DNA of 64,000 nucleotides from an uncultured Calothrix sp. (GCA_937973965.1 CALJJQ010000039.1:79979-143978), one strand, 5' to 3'. Positions 29,927 to 40,602 are shown, numbered from the stretch's first letter. Notes: generated by a model not told the origin, from the sequence alone. A program made the numbers and translations.

Positions 29927-31147
29927 ATGCGTATCTTAATGCTATCTTCCACCTTTCCCTATCCACCGAGTCGGGGAGGGACGGAAATTAGAACTTTTAA
30001 TTTAATTAAATATTTACACTTTAAGCATGATATTACTTTAGTCACCCAACGTCATGAAGGGGTGAGTGGTACAGAAGTTGAGGAATTACGTCAATGGGTA
30101 AGAGAATTAATTGTCGAACCCCTAATCAGCGATAGTAATTCTTCCCGTAATTGGTTGGGGAAAGTAAACAGATTCGCAACATCTGTCATCACTGCGACTC
30201 CAGCTAACGTATTATATCGCTACTCACCACGAATTCAAGCCATTGTTGACAAATACGTTTTAGAACAAAAATGTGATGTCATCACTTGTGAACACAGTGT
30301 GAATGAAATTTATATCCGTCCGGAATTTTGTCATCGGCTAAAAACAGTAGTGGACATCCATAGCTCCGTATATGGGTGGACACGAGACCATCTATCTGCT
30401 GGAGCTTCCACAAATGTGTTACGCGATCGCTTGTATTTAAATTTAATTCTCAATCGTTACGAACGTCGTTATAGTCGGAAGTTTTCCCATCTAGTTGTGA
30501 CTACCCAGGATGATAAAAGTGAGTTTTTAAAACTACGTCCGGATTTGGATATTCAAGTTATACCGAATGGTGTGGATTTAGATTTATTTCCCGAACGGGG
30601 ATATGACCAAGGGGGACATAGGTTAATTTTTGTCGGAGCAATGGATGCATCCCACAACATCGATGCAGCGAAATTTTTTGCTCTGGAAGTTTTTCCCTAT
30701 ATCCGCGATCGCTATCCGGATGCTAGTTTTAGTATTGTTGGTGCAAGACCTGTTTCGGAAATTCAGGAGTTAGGTAATCGTCCAGGGGTGATTGTGACAG
30801 GGAAAGTTGCGTCGATGGTTGATTATTTACACCAGTCTACTGTTTGCGTTGTCCCCTTAAGAACCGGATTTGGAATTAAAAATAAAACTTTGGAAGCAAT
30901 GTCTGCGGGTGTACCGGTGGTGGGAAGTGATCGCGGTTTGGAAGGTTTGGTTGTGGATGATGGTAAAGTACCTTTACGAGCATTGCGTGCTAACCAACCT
31001 CAAGAGTATGTACAAGCAATTTGTCAATTATTTGAAAATTCGGCTTTGCGTCAGGAATTAGCTCAAAATGCACGACAAATGGTGGAAATGGAATTTACTT
31101 GGGAAAGTGCAGGAAAGCGCTATGAACAAGTTTTAACAGGGAATTGA
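29927..31147 (+). CDS. glycosyltransferase family 4/GT-B type
   Basis: MRILMLSSTFPYPPSRGGTEIRTFNL; VIPNGVDLDLFP; LIFVGAMDASHNIDA; VVPLRTGFGIKNKTLEAMSAGVPVVGSDRGLEGL. Confidence 0.9.
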   Translation: MRILMLSSTFPYPPSRGGTEIRTFNLIKYLHFKHDITLVTQRHEGVSGTEVEELRQWVRELIVEPLISDSNSSRNWLGKVNRFATSVITATPANVLYRYSPRIQAIVDKYVLEQKCDVITCEHSVNEIYIRPEFCHRLKTVVDIHSSVYGWTRDHLSAGASTNVLRDRLYLNLILNRYERRYSRKFSHLVVTTQDDKSEFLKLRPDLDIQVIPNGVDLDLFPERGYDQGGHRLIFVGAMDASHNIDAAKFFALEVFPYIRDRYPDASFSIVGARPVSEIQELGNRPGVIVTGKVASMVDYLHQSTVCVVPLRTGFGIKNKTLEAMSAGVPVVGSDRGLEGLVVDDGKVPLRALRANQPQEYVQAICQLFENSALRQELAQNARQMVEMEFTWESAGKRYEQVLTGN

Positions 31148-31168
31148 GATTGAGAAAACAGGAATAGA

Positions 31169-31264
31169 TTATATCGATTCTCTTGTACTTTGAAATAAAT
31201 GAAACTAGAATAATCAACAGTTATAGCCCCTGGTATGTAGCGACTATTAGCGTAAAGGATATTA
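31169..31264 (-). repeat. ~98-bp dispersed repeat, copy 2 (inverted)
   Basis: ttatatcgattctcttgtactttgaaataaatgaaactagaataatcaacagttatagcccctggtatgtagcg...gatatta. Confidence 0.9.
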
Positions 31265-31598
31265 CAGATACCCTGAATTAGATTTAGGATTGAAAACCCT
31301 TTTTTCAACCCTAGTCCATAATCAAAACCGGAGTTTTCGTCATTGCAACATCGGAAAAGTAATCTCAATAATCGCAGCTAGGAACCACGGTTCTCAAACT
31401 GAATAGTTGATATCTTGCATCTTGGGGAATATCAAAATAAATTTAACTAAGTATCCTCCTAGTTTTCGACTACGTTTTCGTCCACCAGGGATTGTAAACT
31501 CCCTGTTTTATCTTCCCATCTGTCCCATTCCCATTCTTTTTACAAATTGGTATTTAAGAACTTCTTTATCCCTTATAATAATTGTATCTCCTGCATTC

Positions 31599-31919
31599 CT
31601 ACTGTTGCATTGAGGGAGTGAAGGGGAAAAGTTTACTGGGGATGGGAATACGGGGATTAACGGGTGCTGCTGTTACAGGTGCTGGTGTATCTGGATTTTC
31701 GGTTGATTGTGCAGTTAAAGGTGTATCTGGATTACCGATACTAGCTGTTGCGGAAATATCAGCAGTGGAGGTGGTATCTGTTTTGCTATTGGTAGGGTTT
31801 GTTTGCGCACAACATGGAGATGCGATCGCGAATACAGCGATGGAACAGAGTAAAGTTAATTTACAGAGATTTGAATTCATTTTTGTTGCCTTTTTGAATC
31901 GATGCAATTTTTGTTTCAA
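31599..31919 (-). CDS. small putative secreted Pro/Thr-rich protein
   Basis: Signal-peptide-like LCKLTLLCSIAVFAIASPCCAQ followed by a low-complexity T/P/S-rich tail; preferred over the antisense ORF 31582..31929. Confidence 0.5.
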   Translation of the reverse strand: MKQKLHRFKKATKMNSNLCKLTLLCSIAVFAIASPCCAQTNPTNSKTDTTSTADISATASIGNPDTPLTAQSTENPDTPAPVTAAPVNPRIPIPSKLFPFTPSMQQ

Positions 31920-32518
31920 AAGTTTTTAAAAATTTCTTCTCCACAAGAAACTGCGCTATACGCGTCTACGTCAAACTCCGACAAATATGTAGATAAGGAG
32001 TAGCCGAATCGTCTAGTTGGGGGAACAAACCTTCTAGATATAATTCGGCTGATTCAATTTATTTATGCACAAATCACTCACAGATGATGGTTAAAAAGTC
32101 TTGTCTTCAACGCTCATAGCACTCTGCACTCAGTGTCAATAACTGCTTATTTTCAGTTAGTTTGAGTACAACTGTGTTTAATATAATCAGCACCGAGAAA
32201 TGTTTGTAGAGAATTTATACGGAAAAATAAAATATTTGATTTGCCAGATAATTTAATATATTTATGTGTAATTTATGGGACGAGATTTAATATCTTTATA
32301 TTGATAGGATGAAATTAAATAAATTTAAGATGAATGTTCCAGCGAATCATTAAAATACAATGAGCCGACACCTTACACCTTGGGGAAATAGCGATATCTC
32401 TGTGAAAATACAGGTTGTTTGAGTGATTTTAGGAAAATATCACCGCGAATGTTATTTTTGTTGAGAAATAGGGAATATTGAAATTAGATATTATTCCTTA
32501 AATTTGAATGCACCATTG

Positions 32519-32674
32519 ATGTCACAGCCACGTATTTTGGAGCTAGCACAGCAGGGTGATGCTCAAGTGATCGCATATCTCATAAATCAACAATTACAGC
32601 CGAAAGGAATTACAAGTATATTATTTGCATGTTTAATAGTTCTGGGATTGATTATTCGTATTGTTCTGCAATAA
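32519..32674 (+). CDS. short ORF: N-terminal fragment of a cyanobacterial 'ILELAxQGD...LQPKGI' family
   Basis: MSQPRILELAQQGDAQVIAYLINQQLQPKGITSILFACLIVLGLIIRIVLQ*; below the ORF-track cutoff. Confidence 0.55.
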   Translation: MSQPRILELAQQGDAQVIAYLINQQLQPKGITSILFACLIVLGLIIRIVLQ

Positions 32675-32717
32675 GCTCAACTTAGCACATCAAAACAGAT
32701 TAAAAATCAGGGATATG

Positions 32718-33989
32718 TTATATACTCCCCATCCTTTCGATCTCCTCTTGAACGATAGCAACAAGCTTTGTTGCTGCACCTGGTTCACCACGACTTTGAC
32801 GAAGTTGCTCACGTATTGCCTCTAAACGCTGGGGATGGTCTAAATAATCAATCACCATTTCCGCTACTGTCTGGGGTTGTAATTTACCCACTAATTCTGG
32901 GACAATCTCTTTTTGTGCCCAAATATTTGGCCATGCTAGCAAACCCTTACGTCGCAAAAACCACCAATTGATTAACTTCGCAAAACTCGAACCCACCCCA
33001 GGTAAGTTTGCGAAAATCCCCGGTAAACCATCCCAAGAACGCATGGCATCCAGTTGTTGAGTTGGTAATAGTACAATCATTGGTACGGCAAGGGAACCTA
33101 ACTCGGCAGTATTTGCACCGACCGTTGTTAAACAAATGCTACATCTTGCTAACCGATCGTAGGCTGGATGATGAGTATGTAATTCCACTGATAATCCTTG
33201 GGATGTTTGTAAAATAGGTTGTTTGGGATTGTCAGTAATTAAACTTGCTCCTTGGAAATTAAAATATTTACCCACCGGATTCCTATCTAGATTGGCAAAA
33301 CTAGCTAATTTCTCCAAATCCAGGGTTGGAGCAACGGGAATGATAAATTTTGTTTCCGGTTTTTTGGCGTAAATATGTTCAGCGATCGCAAGGGTTAATG
33401 GTACACCTTGGGCTAGTTTGGCTGCTTTAGAACCGGGTAAAATTCCGATAAGGTGGGTAGTAGTAATTGATTGATTATGATTATCGTTACTAGAGTCTTG
33501 GAAATCAGTTTCCGCCATTAAATCACCAATTACAGTAAACTTATGGGTATACTGGGGCTTAACTTTGGCCGCGACATCGGCGTTCATGACTGCAAATCGA
33601 TCGATAAAACTATGCCATCGAGCTTCCCATTCTGCATAGACAATTGTTTTATAGCCCATTTTTTTGCCAATAATGACAGGGAAAAATTGATCACCTCCGA
33701 GAAAAATGATGATACCCTGTTTACGCCAATCCCATTTTTCCTGGGTTTCTCCAGAGATTAAAAAACGAAAAAAACCTTCTGCACCCTGGACTCGATCGAC
33801 TTCGGGATAGGATAGAGCGATTTGTGCTTCTTTCCCGCTAGCATTAGGACAAGGTGAGAGAATTACGGAAATACGTAGGGTATTGCGGTCATGACCTAAT
33901 GTTTGCCGTAAAGCTTTTACCACTGGACGTACCCAAGTAGTGATTTCACCTGGACCATTGGAAAGGATCAAAATATCTACGGAAGTCAT
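32718..33989 (-). CDS. lipid-A-disaccharide synthase-like protein (LpxB-related)
   Basis: VDILILSNGPGEITTWVRPVVKALRQTLG...; GILPGSKAAKLAQGVPLTLAIAEHI; TTVGANTAELGSLAVPMIVLLPTQ. Confidence 0.8.
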   Translation of the reverse strand: MTSVDILILSNGPGEITTWVRPVVKALRQTLGHDRNTLRISVILSPCPNASGKEAQIALSYPEVDRVQGAEGFFRFLISGETQEKWDWRKQGIIIFLGGDQFFPVIIGKKMGYKTIVYAEWEARWHSFIDRFAVMNADVAAKVKPQYTHKFTVIGDLMAETDFQDSSNDNHNQSITTTHLIGILPGSKAAKLAQGVPLTLAIAEHIYAKKPETKFIIPVAPTLDLEKLASFANLDRNPVGKYFNFQGASLITDNPKQPILQTSQGLSVELHTHHPAYDRLARCSICLTTVGANTAELGSLAVPMIVLLPTQQLDAMRSWDGLPGIFANLPGVGSSFAKLINWWFLRRKGLLAWPNIWAQKEIVPELVGKLQPQTVAEMVIDYLDHPQRLEAIREQLRQSRGEPGAATKLVAIVQEEIERMGSI

Positions 33990-34058
33990 GTTTTTGGTAA
34001 ATACAGGATACAGGATATAGGATAAAGGAGAAATTGAAAACTGGATGGGGGATGGTGG

Positions 34059-34820
34059 TTATTTTTGAAATAAGAGAGCGAGAATGATGACAAAACTGAT
34101 GGAAAGGATGAGTAACCAAATTTTCAGGAAATTCTGTTTTTGAATTTGTGTATCTAGTTTCGTTTCTAGACGTTCAATTGCTAAATAGGCATTTTGGATA
34201 TTTTGGTGATTATTTGCATAGTCCTGTTGGATTTTTTCTAATCCTTGCTGACTTCCGATTTGGGTGAAGATACGTTCCAGATTTTGGAGGATTTCTTGGG
34301 ATTTAGTATTTGTCTGTGATATTTGTTGAATTTGTGCTTGTAGCTGAATTTGGTCTTGATTGATTTTTGCTTCTATCTGTTTGATTTCCTCCAGGTGTTG
34401 GGGTAGTCTTTGGTTAAGTGTAGGAATTTGTTGTTCAAAGTGTTCTAATTGGGTTTGGGTGATTGCTAAACTGGAACGAATATTAATTAATTCTTGGTTT
34501 AATTGGGAGATATGATTTTCATAGGTTTTAATTTGGTTAAGGTGTAATTCCACATCGTCATGGAATTCGTGAGCGATATTTACATTAGTTTGAAATTCCG
34601 ATTGTAAATTTTGAATATCTCTTGCAGTGGATTTCACCTCCTGGTATATCTGTAATAATTCTGATTTCAAACTAGTTAGCCTTTCCGTTTCCGTATAAAC
34701 TTCTGTCTGAATTTGTTGTGCTTGAGCTAAAACCTCATTCGCAGAGTTTACCCCAGTTTCAATAGTTTGAGCTAGTTGTTCTAATTGTTGGGCAATTTCG
34801 ATATCTGTAGGTGTTTTCAT
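34059..34820 (-). CDS. coiled-coil protein with C-terminal TM helix
   Basis: Long Q/E-rich heptad-like sequence and C-terminal FLKIWLLILSISFVIILALLFQK. Confidence 0.65.
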   Translation of the reverse strand: MKTPTDIEIAQQLEQLAQTIETGVNSANEVLAQAQQIQTEVYTETERLTSLKSELLQIYQEVKSTARDIQNLQSEFQTNVNIAHEFHDDVELHLNQIKTYENHISQLNQELINIRSSLAITQTQLEHFEQQIPTLNQRLPQHLEEIKQIEAKINQDQIQLQAQIQQISQTNTKSQEILQNLERIFTQIGSQQGLEKIQQDYANNHQNIQNAYLAIERLETKLDTQIQKQNFLKIWLLILSISFVIILALLFQK

Positions 34821-34837
34821 GATGATTTATCGCTAGA

Positions 34838-34863
34838 AAATAGGGAATAGGGAATAGGGAGTA
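34838..34863. repeat. heptameric short tandem repeat (agggaat)n
   Basis: aatagggaatagggaatagggagtag; similar runs near 28139-28156. Confidence 0.8.
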
Positions 34864-35286
34864 GTTGGTATAACCCTTACCTCGACTGTATTCATTTTTA
34901 AAAAACCTAAAACCCGACGCTAAAACCATTGCAAGATAGTTGTTTTAGTTTTTGGACTTGAGTGCAAATCTGTGACATGGAAAAAGTCTTTGCCAAAAAA
35001 CCAGGATTTTTGCCGTATCAGGAAAGTCAAGTTCTTAATTTTGGATAAAGTCGAGCTGAGAGGTTGTTTAAAAAGTCATTTTTAATACTTGAATTGTCGT
35101 TTTTGGGAGTAGGAAGAGACGCGACATATCCCATCTGTACTCTCGAAGGAAAAATCAGCTTTATAACCCCATATCCAGAGTCAGGACAATAGACAAAATA
35201 GTGATAATTAATACTTGACAAACCTCCTCTTACACATAGGCTAATCCCTAAAATTTTTAGGTCTTCGTAATAAACCCAGAATTCAT

Positions 35287-35334
35287 AATTACGAATTACG
35301 TACGCGAAGCGTTGCCGCAGGCTATTACGAATTA
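35287..35334 (-). repeat. dispersed repeat (copy B, inverted relative to 22448-22494)
   Basis: aattacgaattacgtacgcgaagcgttgccgcaggctattacgaatt; overlaps the stop codon of the adjacent helicase ORF. Confidence 0.9.
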
Positions 35335-37632
35335 CGAATTATTAATTCTGTCCATAAATGCTTGACAAAGTAAACTCACTAAAGGCTTCTCCGGTGAAGA
35401 GTGGGAAATAATATTATTTCCAAAAGGCAGATTTTGCTGACAATGATTACCGTAGATGAAAGCGCGTACCCTTGCAGCTTCATAGGGTAAACCTTTGCGT
35501 TCAAAATCATGGGCAATACTTTTTAAAATACTTTCAAATTCAGCTTTATCTACATCTTTAAGTGATTCTGCTTCAACAACCGCTTGCCAACTATGTCCTA
35601 ATGCACGTAATAATAAACATCTCAAGGGGATATTTTGAGTTTTGGCTAATTCTGCTTGTAAATGGTCAACTGAATGACGGGATAATCGGGAAATAGCAGC
35701 TAATTCCCATGTTGATTTTTCCATTCCCACAATACCAGCAAATTGCAAAGCCAAATAGGTATCCCAATATAAATAACCACTTTCACAACGCTTGAGCAAT
35801 CGCTGTTGAACATCGCTAGTAATTTGGTTTAAATCAGCATCACTGACAACTTCCGTAATCCACTTGATTGCATTGTCAGGAGTAACGCGATCGCATTTTT
35901 GAAAATAATCAGTACCATTGCCATTTAAACGGTCAATTTCTGCTTGGGTTGCGACTACTAATAACCGCGATCGCGCTCTTGTGAGTAGGGTATACCATTG
36001 AAAGGTTTCTTCCAGGGTTGGGGTTCCCGTTCCTGCAAATAAACAAAATGCCACACAAGCTTCAAATTCCCGACCTTTAGCTCGTTCCGGGTTTAAAATC
36101 ACTAAATTATCATGATTGGCGATGGGTTGGGTACTTAAAATTTTGACTGCTTTAGCCAAATCCCGCAATAAATAGCGACGATTTTCTTCTTTACCACATT
36201 CTCCAGCTAATTTTTCCAGAAATTTGAATGCATCCATTTGGGAATCACATACCAATAATCGCACCGTTTCGCCATTCTCAAAAGCATGAATTGGGTTAGC
36301 GGGAGTAGGTAATTCCTTACATTTATGTTGGGATGTAATTTGTTGCGCTAGTTGCCAAAATTGATTGGCAAATTCTAAAATCTGGCGAGAATTACGATAG
36401 TTACGTAATAGTTCAATTGTGTTGCGAATATGTAATTGTCCCCAGGTAAAATCCGTTGGTTGAATCCGTTGATTTAAATCTCCTAACAACCATAAAAATG
36501 TCTGATGTCCTTGTGCAGCCCATGATTTACAGACAGAAATGATTGCTTGTAACTCACTTAATAGATAGTCCTGGGCTTCATCAACTATTAATAACGTACA
36601 CTCCGAATTACTCGGATTTATATTACTTGTATTTTGCACAATTCTCGCTGCATCTAATCGAGATATTCGACAAGCTAAAGCCTTATAAAAATGTTTTTTA
36701 CTGATTTTAATTAAACTTTCCAAACGCTGACTATTCGCTTGGTACATAATATTTTTTTGCTGCTGCTGTTGATTTTCCTCCAACACAAAAGCTTGGTACA
36801 ACAACATATCACTTTTACTCACCTCACCCTCCTTGGTATATTTCATTGCTGCACGCAACGCGGCTAATTCCTGTTGAGGTGAAGCCAGTTTTTCGTGTAA
36901 ATCTGGATTAATTTTTCCTAACCATTGGGGAAAGGTTCCTAACCAAAAATTTTCATCAGCTAAAGCCGTTTTTACCTCTGCAAATTCGGAAATATCCCGT
37001 CGCAACGCTTCCGGAACAATTAACATGGTATTCCAGTTAAAAGCTCGGTGAATTTCACAAGCAAATAGGGTTGCGCACACCGTTTTCCCCGTACCCGGTG
37101 CGCTTTGAATCACCACACAGGAACTATCTTCAAACTCGTCAATGGTTGCAGTTTCCCAATGGGAACATAGTAACCGTAAGGGTTCATCTAAAACATGACG
37201 TTGATAGTGGGTCAAAATTGGTGAATACCGATAACTGCCATACACAAACCGATACCAGTCCCCTTCCTGCTCGTAATTCCACTGATAGGCAGGGTTTTCA
37301 GATAACTCCGTACCCTGGGGATTTAGTAACTCCTGAATCACTTGGGGATGGGCGCGATCGCGATCGAAGGCGTCATCATAAACACCTCCCCGTAAACCAG
37401 CTTTAATCACAATCAGCGTTTCTTCCCCTTCACGATGCCAAATCACTCGCCATCGACCCGACCGAGTTCGCAGCAAATTTTCAAACCCGCGTAACGGCTT
37501 AGTATGCCGTTCGTCACCATTACTCAAACGATGCAAAATTTGATACACACGCTGCAAGTCACCGGGAGGTAGCTTTTGGATTTCTCGAAACGCAGCCCGA
37601 ATTATCTTAATCGTCCGCATATCCACCACCAT
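35332..37632 (-). CDS. RelE/ParE-like toxin domain fused to an SF1 (UvrD/Rep-like) helicase
   Basis: N-term RTIKIIRAAFREIQKLPPGDLQRVYQILHRLSNGDERHTKPLRGFENLLRTRSGRWRVIWHREGEETLIVIKAG; then SAPGTGKTV (Walker A), LLIVDEAQDYL (Walker B), LLGDLNQRIQP, RNYRNSRQIL, NPERAKGREFEACV and TRARSRLLVV. Confidence 0.85.
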   Translation of the reverse strand: MVVDMRTIKIIRAAFREIQKLPPGDLQRVYQILHRLSNGDERHTKPLRGFENLLRTRSGRWRVIWHREGEETLIVIKAGLRGGVYDDAFDRDRAHPQVIQELLNPQGTELSENPAYQWNYEQEGDWYRFVYGSYRYSPILTHYQRHVLDEPLRLLCSHWETATIDEFEDSSCVVIQSAPGTGKTVCATLFACEIHRAFNWNTMLIVPEALRRDISEFAEVKTALADENFWLGTFPQWLGKINPDLHEKLASPQQELAALRAAMKYTKEGEVSKSDMLLYQAFVLEENQQQQQKNIMYQANSQRLESLIKISKKHFYKALACRISRLDAARIVQNTSNINPSNSECTLLIVDEAQDYLLSELQAIISVCKSWAAQGHQTFLWLLGDLNQRIQPTDFTWGQLHIRNTIELLRNYRNSRQILEFANQFWQLAQQITSQHKCKELPTPANPIHAFENGETVRLLVCDSQMDAFKFLEKLAGECGKEENRRYLLRDLAKAVKILSTQPIANHDNLVILNPERAKGREFEACVAFCLFAGTGTPTLEETFQWYTLLTRARSRLLVVATQAEIDRLNGNGTDYFQKCDRVTPDNAIKWITEVVSDADLNQITSDVQQRLLKRCESGYLYWDTYLALQFAGIVGMEKSTWELAAISRLSRHSVDHLQAELAKTQNIPLRCLLLRALGHSWQAVVEAESLKDVDKAEFESILKSIAHDFERKGLPYEAARVRAFIYGNHCQQNLPFGNNIISHSSPEKPLVSLLCQAFMDRINNS

Positions 37633-37759
37633 TTTGCCCCTGTCCTTCGCAATTTTATTTTATTATTCCCGTGTAAAATCGAAAATATCAGGGTCAATTA
37701 GGATGTCATCTTGAAGTTAAACTACGTGTAGACACCCAATCTGGAAACGGTATCAAACT

Positions 37760-38131
37760 TTGAGTAGTACATTTTGTCATCGTTGTCAGCGACAAGTTGA
37801 TTCCCAAGCTGTGACTTGTCCTTACTGTCAAGCGGAATTAAAGGCGTTTGGTCATCCTGGCATTACTTTACATCGAGCGCAGGGAGATAGGTATCTGTGT
37901 CCGGGTTGTACCTACGATCGAGATGATAGTTGTAATTTTCCCCAGCGTCCTTTTGCGAAAGAATGTACCCTCTATGACGATTGGGAACAACGCCAATATA
38001 AACGCATGGAAGCCACTCAGCAACCTAGTTGGGGAAAACGCTTACAAACATGGATGCGGCGTTATCAAAGTTTACTATTAATTTGTGGCTTATTGATAAT
38101 TTGTTTGATTATAGTTATTTCTGCTTCCTAA
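37760..38131 (+). CDS. zinc-ribbon protein with C-terminal TM helix
   Basis: FCHRCQRQVDSQAVTCPYCQAELKAFG; YLCPGCTYDRDDSCNFPQRP; TM LLLICGLLIICLIIVI. Confidence 0.75.
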   Translation: MSSTFCHRCQRQVDSQAVTCPYCQAELKAFGHPGITLHRAQGDRYLCPGCTYDRDDSCNFPQRPFAKECTLYDDWEQRQYKRMEATQQPSWGKRLQTWMRRYQSLLLICGLLIICLIIVISAS

Positions 38132-38266
38132 GATAGGGGAGTAGGAATGAGCTATTTTTTTGTTTAGCTTTGCTGTGAGTAGGCTACATGTACTGCTGAC
38201 ACGAGAACTGATGAAGCAGTGTTTTCCCTACTCCCTACTCCCGTCACGGACTACTCCCTGGGTTTC

Positions 38267-39514
38267 CTAAGAATCTTGAAGGATGGTCTTGGAGACAATG
38301 CGGGTTTTCTTGCGGTCAGCATCAGATAACTCCTCACCAGCTTGGAGACGGGTAGCAGAAGTTTGTAAAACCGTAGCTGCATTTTGATCACCCATTTGCA
38401 AAGCTGTCTTCGCAGCAGTTTGTAACATGGTTGCAGCACCAGCGCGATCGCCTTGTTGTAATTTGGTCTCTGCTAATTGAGTTTGGCGATATTTAGCTAG
38501 AGCGAGAATATGTTGTTGGACTTCCGGATTGGGTTGGGGTTGATAAACCTGCTGCACATTAACTTCCACAGGAATGGTTTCCGATAACAAACCAGTTTGG
38601 TTGATGGCTGGGTCATCGTAACGTACCTGGAGTTTGGCAATGGTTTGTAAACCAGGTTCCAACTGGGCTGTATAAAGGTTGGCCAGAACCACCCGTTCCG
38701 CATCCTTCATTAAATCCCCTAAGCGCACGGAAAAACGTCCATCGGCTTCCTGTTGGGTAGCCAGTTCAATGGTATCAGGGGAGACCTGAGCCACGGGTTT
38801 CAGTTCCGCAAATCGCACCTTTGGCATGAGGGAAAATAACAAATAGGCATTAGTTAAACCAACAGTTTGAATCCGGTCAAACAGTTGACTAAAGCGAGTT
38901 TCTGCCTCTTCTGGGTGTTCAATATGGGTTAGGGAACCACCAGCAGCATCAGAAATACTTTCCAAGACATCTTGGTTCCAATTATCACCAAACCCCAAAG
39001 TATTTAAAGTTAAATTGTAGCTAGCGGCAAGTTGGGCAAACTTTAAACAGCGATTATTATCACCGTGTTCATTTTCGCCATCGGTAAGTAGAAAAGCCTG
39101 GGAAATAGTTTCCTTTTTACCCTTTGCCAACTCCTCAATCCCTAAACGCATTCCTTCATCAATAGCCGTTCCCCCATCAGCAGTTAAGCGCTTAATTTGC
39201 TGCTTAATTTTTTCCGGATTCTCAATTACTTGATTGGGAACCAGTACCTTTGCTCGGTGATCAAAAGCCACCACACTCAAGCGATCGCCAGGACTTAAAC
39301 GATCGACAATCCGCATAGCGGCTTGTTTGACGGTTTCCAATGGTCGTCCAGTCATTGATCCGCTATGGTCGAGGATCAAACAGAGATTTAACGGAGCGCT
39401 CCGATCCAACGATTCCGCGATCGCAGAAATGGAAATAGCTAACTGACGTTGACTATTAACTTGATTTCCATCCAAGTTGCCATCATTCAACACAGGCTGC
39501 AAGCTAACCTTCAT
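38267..39514 (-). CDS. von Willebrand factor type A (VWA) domain protein
   Basis: NLCLILDHSGSMTGRPLETVKQAA (MIDAS DxSGS) and FLLTDGENEHGDN. Confidence 0.9.
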   Translation of the reverse strand: MKVSLQPVLNDGNLDGNQVNSQRQLAISISAIAESLDRSAPLNLCLILDHSGSMTGRPLETVKQAAMRIVDRLSPGDRLSVVAFDHRAKVLVPNQVIENPEKIKQQIKRLTADGGTAIDEGMRLGIEELAKGKKETISQAFLLTDGENEHGDNNRCLKFAQLAASYNLTLNTLGFGDNWNQDVLESISDAAGGSLTHIEHPEEAETRFSQLFDRIQTVGLTNAYLLFSLMPKVRFAELKPVAQVSPDTIELATQQEADGRFSVRLGDLMKDAERVVLANLYTAQLEPGLQTIAKLQVRYDDPAINQTGLLSETIPVEVNVQQVYQPQPNPEVQQHILALAKYRQTQLAETKLQQGDRAGAATMLQTAAKTALQMGDQNAATVLQTSATRLQAGEELSDADRKKTRIVSKTILQDS

Positions 39515-39936
39515 AAACCTTTCTATCCAGGCGATACTGACATTTTAATAACTTCACCGCTTCATCTCAACACTACGGATTTTAAATATTCGATCTGAGA
39601 TGGGGATGTTTGCCGTTAATTAACCTCTGGCTGAGGTCTTGTTCTAGATTATCTAATCAGCTACTTGAAAAAGATGTTTTTTTATACATCGTTACTCAAT
39701 CACTATAATCTTTATCCATCCCTAGCACTCAATTCAAAACCACCAACCCCCCATCACCCATCCCTAATCCCCCTCGAAATAATTTGAGTAGAATTGAGAT
39801 TGCGGATATATTCATGATATTCACAAAAATCCTGGCATTGCTGCTTGTATATCGAGGAATCCACACCTCCACACAGGTATGCCAAAGCGCTAGGATGTAT
39901 TACAGTTAACGGCATTATTTCAAGCAACGGAAGCTC

Positions 39937-40602
39937 ATGGATATTTCCCCGAAGAAAGCTGTGCAAGCCCAATATTACGGCGATAACTTCTACCGTACCC
40001 CACCCCCAGACCTCCCCTCATTGCTCCTGAAGGAACGAATTGTTTACTTGGGAATGCCTTTAGTTCCTGCGGTGACAGAGTTAATTGTTGCCGAGCTTCT
40101 GTATTTACAATCTGAAGACCCCGAAAAACCGATCAAAATCTATATTAACTCCACTGGTACTTCCGGTTACAGTGGCGACCCGGTTGGCTTTGAAACCGAA
40201 GCTTTCGCCATTTACGACACCATGAAGTACATTAAACCTCCCATCCACACCATCTGTATTGGTACGGCGATGGGAATGGCAGCAATGCTGTTGAGTGCAG
40301 GAACAAAGGGTTGCCGTGCGTGTTTACCCCACGCCACAATTGTTTTACACCAACCCAAAAGTTATGCCCAAGGACAGGCTACAGACATCCAAATCCGTGC
40401 CAAAGAAGTTTTAGCGAATAAAGCCACCATGTTGGATATTCTCTCCCGAACCACAGGACAAACCAAGGAGAAAATCGAAAAAGACATGGATCGGATGTTT
40501 TATATTACTCCCCAGCAGGCAGTAGAATACGGAATAATTGACCGGGTATTCGAGACCAAACAAGATATCGCTAAAGCCCAAATTCCTGCCAGTATCCTCT
40601 AA
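39937..40602 (+). CDS. clpR: ClpR: non-catalytic ClpP-family subunit
   Basis: IKIYINSTGTSGYSGDPVGFETEAFAIYDTMKYIKPPIHTICIGTAMGMAAMLLSAGTKG; Gly at the catalytic Ser position (compare [13 protein letters not shown] in the next gene). Confidence 0.88.
   Translation: MDISPKKAVQAQYYGDNFYRTPPPDLPSLLLKERIVYLGMPLVPAVTELIVAELLYLQSEDPEKPIKIYINSTGTSGYSGDPVGFETEAFAIYDTMKYIKPPIHTICIGTAMGMAAMLLSAGTKGCRACLPHATIVLHQPKSYAQGQATDIQIRAKEVLANKATMLDILSRTTGQTKEKIEKDMDRMFYITPQQAVEYGIIDRVFETKQDIAKAQIPASIL

Noticed and set aside
31582-31929. 115-aa plus-strand ORF
   Set aside because: The minus-strand ORF has a plausible signal peptide; only one is likely real.
34838-34863. agggaat heptamer array as a possible CRISPR
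   Set aside because: No spacers; simple short tandem repeat common in cyanobacteria.
37071-37406. 111-aa plus-strand ORF inside the RelE-helicase gene
   Set aside because: Antisense shadow of a well-supported CDS.
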